A DNA stretch of 64,000 nucleotides from Fibrobacterota bacterium. Its GTDB lineage: Bacteria > Fibrobacterota > Chitinivibrionia > Chitinivibrionales > Chitinispirillaceae. The stretch lies in contig JAEZKC010000068.1 in NCBI GenBank assembly GCA_023436205.1, positions 62,001 to 126,000 of the forward strand. Direction: 5' to 3'. Below, one piece after another: positions 60,193 through 64,000 of the stretch. Every line of letters begins with the position of its first letter. The first letter of the stretch is position 1. The position numbers were made by a program, and so were the translations under genes. Below the pieces are notes generated by a model. The model saw only the letters and a program-made list of their open reading frames with translations, did no database searches and had not been told where the DNA came from.

Positions 60193-60870
60193 TTACCCGT
60201 ATAAGATTCCTAACTCCTCCTTAAGTACGTTTTCTATTATGTCTGAATCATTAACATGGCAAATTTCAATACGAACATAGCCTAGATCTGCTGCAGATAT
60301 GTTTTGATCTCTAAGTCTAACGACATATTCACCAGATAACCAGGAATCATCAAAGCGGGAGTCCCATCTGTTATAGCTAAACTCTGGTTCTCCAAGAAAT
60401 TTGGAGATATGCTGTTTAAAAAGTGCGGTTGCCTTATACATGTCGATTTCTTCTGAATCAAAGAAATATTCAGAAGTGATATAAAGTCGCCTTATCTTCC
60501 ATGATGTTGCATCGTCGCACTTTTGAATTTGGAAACAAACCTTTATCAAATCGTTATATTTGGCTTTTATATTCGATACAAACCAGATAATGTGGTTATA
60601 ATAATCTGTAGTAATGTATTCTTCTACTTGAGACTGCGGCATATTGAACATGTCAAAGATATTTTTAATTCCCGGAATTCCCAAATCCAACGGTTTGGCG
60701 GGTCTACCGAATCTTTCAGCTCTATTTATCTGTTGTAATTCCAGAAGTTTTGCAAAGTATTCACTGGTAAGTGAATTGAAAATTCCTCTTTCAAAAGGGT
60801 TATTGCGATACCTCAACCGTAGGGCGGCAAACCAAAACCTGTCTATAATTGATCTAATGAATTCAAACAT
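60193..60870 (-). CDS. Hypothetical protein in an A+T-rich island
   Basis: A 225-residue soluble, mixed-charge protein with no signal peptide or clear membrane helix apart from a weakly hydrophobic start (FEFIRSIIDRFWFAALRLRY). Visible segments are NMPQSQVEEYITTDYYNHII, CDDATSWKIRRLYITSEYFF and WLSGEYVVRLRDQNI. I recognise no family. The size, composition and position directly behind a small frame ending TAA-ATG would fit an immunity-type protein of a toxin locus, but there is no direct evidence. The Shine-Dalgarno is weak. It is probably co-transcribed with the exported protein downstream (54-bp gap). Confidence 0.5.
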   Translation of the reverse strand: MFEFIRSIIDRFWFAALRLRYRNNPFERGIFNSLTSEYFAKLLELQQINRAERFGRPAKPLDLGIPGIKNIFDMFNMPQSQVEEYITTDYYNHIIWFVSNIKAKYNDLIKVCFQIQKCDDATSWKIRRLYITSEYFFDSEEIDMYKATALFKQHISKFLGEPEFSYNRWDSRFDDSWLSGEYVVRLRDQNISAADLGYVRIEICHVNDSDIIENVLKEELGILYG

Positions 60871-61002
60871 TTAACTTACTGCTCCCCACTTAGGTAACTT
60901 GCCCTGAAGATCATCGTAGTTGCTCGATTGAAAATACTGATATTCTATATGTATGGCAATGGAGACAGAAAAGCCCTTCGGAAGCACTACAGAGACAAAC
61001 AT
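60871..61002 (-). CDS. Short frame abutting the 225-residue gene (small ORF or gene relic)
   Basis: A 43-codon frame starting at an ATG with AGGGG eight bases upstream and ending TAA exactly at the ATG of the next gene (TAAATG, as at two secure junctions in this window). It reads MFVSVVLPKGFSVSIAIHIE, then residues ending NYDDLQGKLPKWGAVS. The same frame is open a further 18 codons upstream to a double stop, so it may instead be the 3' tail of a decayed larger gene. No family recognised. Confidence 0.35.
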   Translation of the reverse strand: MFVSVVLPKGFSVSIAIHIEYQYFQSSNYDDLQGKLPKWGAVS

Positions 61003-61238
61003 CACCAAAACCCCTGGCGATGATTGAAATGCACCCCTTTTCCAGACTCTCTTAAAGTTTTACTACACAATCGAAGCATCATGCCCATGTGGCTGAATTC
61101 CGTAACTTGCTGATATTTCGTCAAATCCGGCATTAAGTATTCCCGCAAAGCTTAAACACAGAGCATTTCCGCCAATAATGCATTATATTATCAGGTACAC
61201 AAAGATCCGTTGTACTATAATAGGTAAGGAGCTTCTGT

Positions 61239-63275
61239 ATGGGTTTTTTTAAAGCTGTAACATCGAGAGCCACTCTTGTGCTTCCGTGTGTGTTTCTCTC
61301 TGCAGGTATTGCAATGTCTCAACAATTGCCCACCGCCAGTTCCATCGCTGCGGAGATGGGAATAGCATGGAATATCGGTAATACCATGGAGGTCCCCGGC
61401 GACCCGACTGCCTGGGGAAATCAAGTGCCCACTCAGGCTTTGATAGATTCAGCCAAAGCTGCCGGATTTTCCACTATCCGCATCCCCTGCGCCTGGGATT
61501 CACATGCTGATCAGACAACTCTGCAAATCAACCCTGACTGGATCGCCACTGTCAAGAGGGTAGTCGATTACTGCATTAAAGACAGCCTCTTTGTGATTCT
61601 CAACAGCCACTGGGATGGCGGCTGGCTGGAAGAAAACATCAAACAATCCAGTCAGGCAGAAGTCAATCGCAAGCAGGGAGCATATTGGCGCCAGATCGCC
61701 ACCGCTTTCAAAGACTATGATCGCCACCTGCTCTTCGCTGGTGCAAATGAACCCGCAGTCCAGGACCCCTACGGCACCCCTTTTGGTGCTGATCGCATGG
61801 CTGTCCTCAATTCCTACCATCAGACCTTTATCGATTCGGTGCGTGCCACCGGCGGCAACAATGCCTCCCGCACCCTTATCGTGCAGGGGCCAAGATCAGA
61901 CATAGAGTTGACATACCAGGTGATGACCACTATGCCAGTCGATAACATCCCCGACCGGCTTATGGCGGAAGTGCATTTCTATCCCTACCAGTTTACTCTT
62001 ATGGAGCAGGATGAGAGCTGGGGCAAGGTGTTTTATTACTGGGGTCAGAACAACCATTCCACTACCGACACCGAGCGCAACCCCACCTGGGGCGAGGAAG
62101 CCTATGTCGATTCACTCTTTAATATGATGAAAACCAAGTTTGTTGACAACGGGATTCCGGTCATCCTCGGAGAATTCGGTGCAATGAAACGCATGACCCT
62201 CACTGGTGAAGCCCTCGAGAGGCATATCCTTTCCCGGCGGACCTATTACTATTATGTAGTCTCTGCGGCGAAAGCCAGAGGCATTATCCCCGTTGCCTGG
62301 GATACTGGTTACAAGGGCAACAAAACAATGACCATTATTGATCGTGAAGGTGTCATTTTTGACTTGGGGCTTCTCAATGCGATTCGCGCCGGTGGTGGTT
62401 TACCGAAGCTTCCGGGCGATACCTCGTTAGTTCCCGGTGGAACGGGTTCCAAGGCGATGAAAATTCTTTATTCTGCCAAGGACTCCCTGTGGGGTCAGGT
62501 GCAGCTTGATGTTGTTAAGCCGAATTTCTCCACCTACGATTCCATTATCGTGCGGGCTTATGTGAATGGCGAGACCGACTACGATTCAGCCGGTGTGAGT
62601 AAATATGGTTATGTGTCCTTGAGCCTGGTTACCATGTCTGATAGCTGGAAATGGAGAGAGGGGGCCTTCGGTGATGTAACTATGGATAGTTGGGTAGATT
62701 ACCGTATTCAGATTTCCACAAATCTCGCCGACACCAGTAAACCGAAGACCATGGTACCCGCAAATCCTGCCCAGATTGATTTCTTTGCACTGCAGGCATA
62801 CACCAAAGGATTCCGCGGAACAATCTACGTAGACCACATTATCTTCAAAACCAGCAGTGGTGTGAGTGACACATTGTATTCCTTTGATGTGATTGTCCCC
62901 GGAAGTGGCAAGGGCAACGTTCAGCAAGTCAAGTCGATCAGTGTCGATGCTGTTGAATCTGATCAGGAGTGGGTGACCGGGACGACCACCATATGGGGAC
63001 CCTCCTCACCGGTTCTGACCCGCGCATCGGTTGTCAAAAACAGTGTCCGCACCAGTGTCGCAAATGGCCGTATCCGCGCGACCTGGTTTGCCCCGCACTC
63101 CGGGACAGCGCAGGTGACAGTGAGAAATCTTCTGGGTAAAACACTGTTCTCCATTTCCCATAAAGCTGTCAAGGGTGCAAACAGCCTGGAAATACCGGCC
63201 AAGTACAGTGGTATGATGATACTGCAGATCCGGCAGGGGGAGACAACCTTTACCGGTAAGATGATCTGTAATTAA
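61239..63275 (+). CDS. GH5 endoglucanase with carbohydrate-binding-like and sorting-type domains
   Basis: A 678-residue secreted enzyme with AAGGAG before the ATG, TATAAT at 61216-61221 and a signal peptide ending near IAMSQ. The GH5 domain (about 30-380) opens with MGIAWNIGNTMEVPGDPTAW. It has the acid/base Glu171 in FAGANEPAV, EVHFYPYQFT with the conserved His and Tyr, and the nucleophile Glu312 in VILGEFGAM. GH5 retaining endoglucanases cleave beta-1,4-glucan. A beta-sandwich of the CBM11/CIA30 type follows (about 405-545, MKILYSAKDSLWGQVQLDV to GTIYVDHIIFK). The C-terminal sorting-type domain (about 600-678) has VTVRNLLGKTLFSISHK to MMILQIRQG. The domain order parallels that of the GH8 and GH26 enzymes nearby. 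Confidence 0.93.
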   Translation: MGFFKAVTSRATLVLPCVFLSAGIAMSQQLPTASSIAAEMGIAWNIGNTMEVPGDPTAWGNQVPTQALIDSAKAAGFSTIRIPCAWDSHADQTTLQINPDWIATVKRVVDYCIKDSLFVILNSHWDGGWLEENIKQSSQAEVNRKQGAYWRQIATAFKDYDRHLLFAGANEPAVQDPYGTPFGADRMAVLNSYHQTFIDSVRATGGNNASRTLIVQGPRSDIELTYQVMTTMPVDNIPDRLMAEVHFYPYQFTLMEQDESWGKVFYYWGQNNHSTTDTERNPTWGEEAYVDSLFNMMKTKFVDNGIPVILGEFGAMKRMTLTGEALERHILSRRTYYYYVVSAAKARGIIPVAWDTGYKGNKTMTIIDREGVIFDLGLLNAIRAGGGLPKLPGDTSLVPGGTGSKAMKILYSAKDSLWGQVQLDVVKPNFSTYDSIIVRAYVNGETDYDSAGVSKYGYVSLSLVTMSDSWKWREGAFGDVTMDSWVDYRIQISTNLADTSKPKTMVPANPAQIDFFALQAYTKGFRGTIYVDHIIFKTSSGVSDTLYSFDVIVPGSGKGNVQQVKSISVDAVESDQEWVTGTTTIWGPSSPVLTRASVVKNSVRTSVANGRIRATWFAPHSGTAQVTVRNLLGKTLFSISHKAVKGANSLEIPAKYSGMMILQIRQGETTFTGKMICN

Positions 63276-63294
63276 GAAGTGCAGTGGATTGACT

Positions 63295-63328
63295 TTGAAG
63301 GAGCTCTGTTTATTACAGGGCTCCTTTT
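63295..63328 (+). terminator. Intrinsic terminator after GH5
   Basis: GGAGC-x-CTGT and ACAG-x-GCTCC form the stem, followed by TTTTTTG. Confidence 0.88.
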
Positions 63329-63359
63329 TTGTTTGATTCCGGCACCAGAAAGCCACCCC

Positions 63360-63402
63360 GTTCCGCTCATCCTGAGCGCAGGTCCGCCGAAGTCAAAAGA
63401 GA
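63360..63402. repeat. GCTC-loop-GAGC repeat, copy h
   Basis: Loop ATCCT with the non-pairing alternative tail AAAAGAGA. Confidence 0.75.
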
Positions 63403-63463
63403 CTGCACGAATTGACGACTGCACGACCACACGATTTAAGAATCAGAACCTGAAGCTGCCCCG

Positions 63464-63509
63464 CTCCGCTCATCCTGAGCGTAGGTCCGCCGGAGTCGAA
63501 GGATAATCC
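63464..63509. repeat. GCTC-loop-GAGC repeat, copy i
   Basis: Loop ATCCT (63472-63476), tail AGGAT (63500-63504), exact reverse complements 23 bases apart. Confidence 0.85.
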
Positions 63510-63522
63510 TGGGACCTCCCAC

Positions 63523-63567
63523 GTTCCGCTCACATTGAGTGCAGGTCCTCCGGAGTCAAAAGAGAGT
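63523..63567. repeat. GCTC-loop-GAGC repeat, copy j
   Basis: Loop ACATT, stem arm GAGT instead of GAGC (wobble), alternative tail AAAAGAGA. Confidence 0.72.
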
Positions 63568-63623
63568 TGTTGATTTGTGATTGATGAATGAACAGAACCT
63601 GTAATTGTTGTACGCTAATGCCC

Positions 63624-63671
63624 CGTTCCGCTCATCCTGAGCGTAGGTCCACCGGAGTCGAAGGATAATCC
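63624..63671. repeat. GCTC-loop-GAGC repeat, copy k
   Basis: Loop ATCCT (63634-63638), tail AGGAT (63662-63666), 23 bases apart. Confidence 0.85.
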
Positions 63672-63758
63672 CCACACCCGTTGACTATCTCTCCATCCCT
63701 CTTCGTATTCTAAATAAGATGCTCACCACTTTGTGACCCCTCCACCAAAGGAGTACAA

Positions 63759-64000
63759 ATGCCTAACTCCGTCTACATCGCCTGTTCCATGGATGGCTAC
63801 ATCGCAAGGCCAGACGGAGGTCTGGACTGGCTTCCGCCTATCCCTGAAAATGGAGCTGATGATTACGGCTACAGCGATTTCATGAACAGAATCGATGCGG
63901 TTGTCATGGGACGAAACACCTATGAGGTAGTAAAGGGATTTGGCGAATGGCCCTATAAAAAACCGGTTTTCGTCTTGAGCTCGAGGCTTAAGGAAGTACC
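63759..64000 (+). CDS. Dihydrofolate reductase/RibD C-terminal family protein (5' part only)
   Basis: A frame opening at an ATG seven bases after AAAGGAG and running off the window end (about 80 codons seen). It begins MPNSVYIACSMDGYIARPDG, continues with GLDWLPPIPENG, and contains FMNRIDAVVMGRNTYEVV and PYKKPVFVLSSR. This matches the YyaP/RibD-C dihydrofolate-reductase-fold family of NADPH-dependent reductases, which are usually small stand-alone proteins with undefined substrates. The remainder lies beyond the window. Confidence 0.85.
   Translation, partial: MPNSVYIACSMDGYIARPDGGLDWLPPIPENGADDYGYSDFMNRIDAVVMGRNTYEVVKGFGEWPYKKPVFVLSSRLKEV

Larger units (their letters stand above)
63276..63758. 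other. 483-bp gene-free stretch with terminator and four repeats
   Basis: After the GH5 terminator it holds copies h, i, j and k of the GCTC-loop-GAGC element separated by short A+T-rich direct repeats (AGAGTTGTTGATTTGTGATTG type). No gene seen. Confidence 0.75.

Noticed and set aside
60193..61002. Definite toxin-immunity locus
   Set aside because: Only size, composition and layout hint at it; no toxin domain or immunity family can be recognised, so it is kept as a hypothesis.

Overview
This window looks like chromosomal DNA of a Gram-negative, polysaccharide-degrading bacterium of the Fibrobacterota (FCB group), possibly the Chitinispirillia side of the phylum. That placement is an inference. 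It rests on four multidomain secreted glycoside hydrolases (GH9, GH8, GH26, GH5) that end in beta-rich sorting-type domains, a TIGR02147-type regulator (a family I associate with Fibrobacter), outer-membrane barrel proteins, SurA and Wza-like export proteins, and an ordinary set of bacterial housekeeping genes.

Layout. 1-5.9 kb: surface polysaccharide genes (three glycosyltransferases, an FrhB-like Fe-S protein, a Wzx-type flippase). 6.1-9.2 kb: a small membrane protein and valS. 9.2-15.0 kb: a tight leftward four-gene unit made of two membrane sensor-kinase-like proteins, a PilZ + FeeM-like N-acyl amino acid synthase fusion, and a methyltransferase. A rightward ATP-grasp enzyme and a HAD phosphatase follow, the ATP-grasp gene starting only 18 bp from the kinase. 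17-30 kb: a repeat-rich secreted protein, a pterin dehydratase, a CotH protein and a GH9 enzyme, a free-standing sensor domain coupled to an AEC transporter, an ExbD-like protein, ispG, a FlgT-like protein and barrel proteins. 30-42.3 kb: a long leftward block running mfd, parvulin lipoprotein, surA, methyltransferase, ftsE, epimerase, nucleotide-sugar dehydrogenase, SLBB export protein, preceded by tRNA-Lys(UUU). 42.4-43.9 kb: a REP-associated (Y1/HUH) transposase gene flanked by members of its likely 41-bp palindrome family. 44-52 kb: GH8, an M28 peptidase operon, an ECF sigma/anti-sigma/YbjQ operon, and a hemerythrin protein. 52.5-64 kb: a lipoprotein/TIGR02147 pair, trpB with an attenuator, a GH26 relic and an intact GH26, two unknown AT-rich genes, GH5, and the start of a dihydrofolate reductase-family gene.

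Most striking observations. (1) trpB is preceded by a leader peptide with three consecutive Trp codons, a hairpin over those codons, and an intrinsic terminator: a classical transcription attenuator. (2) The PilZ-FeeM operon couples a probable c-di-GMP receptor domain to a probable acyl-amino-acid signal synthase. Its first kinase has Tyr in place of the phospho-acceptor His. (3) A second palindromic repeat family, clustered round the GH26 and GH5 genes, has a hairpin loop whose sequence changes together with a reverse-complementary 5-mer exactly 23 nt downstream. (4) A discoidin-type module is inserted inside the GH9 catalytic domain.

Several genes start at TTG or GTG behind strong Shine-Dalgarno sequences, and many junctions are ATGA, TGATG or TAAATG couplings. 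Start codons were chosen on that basis.
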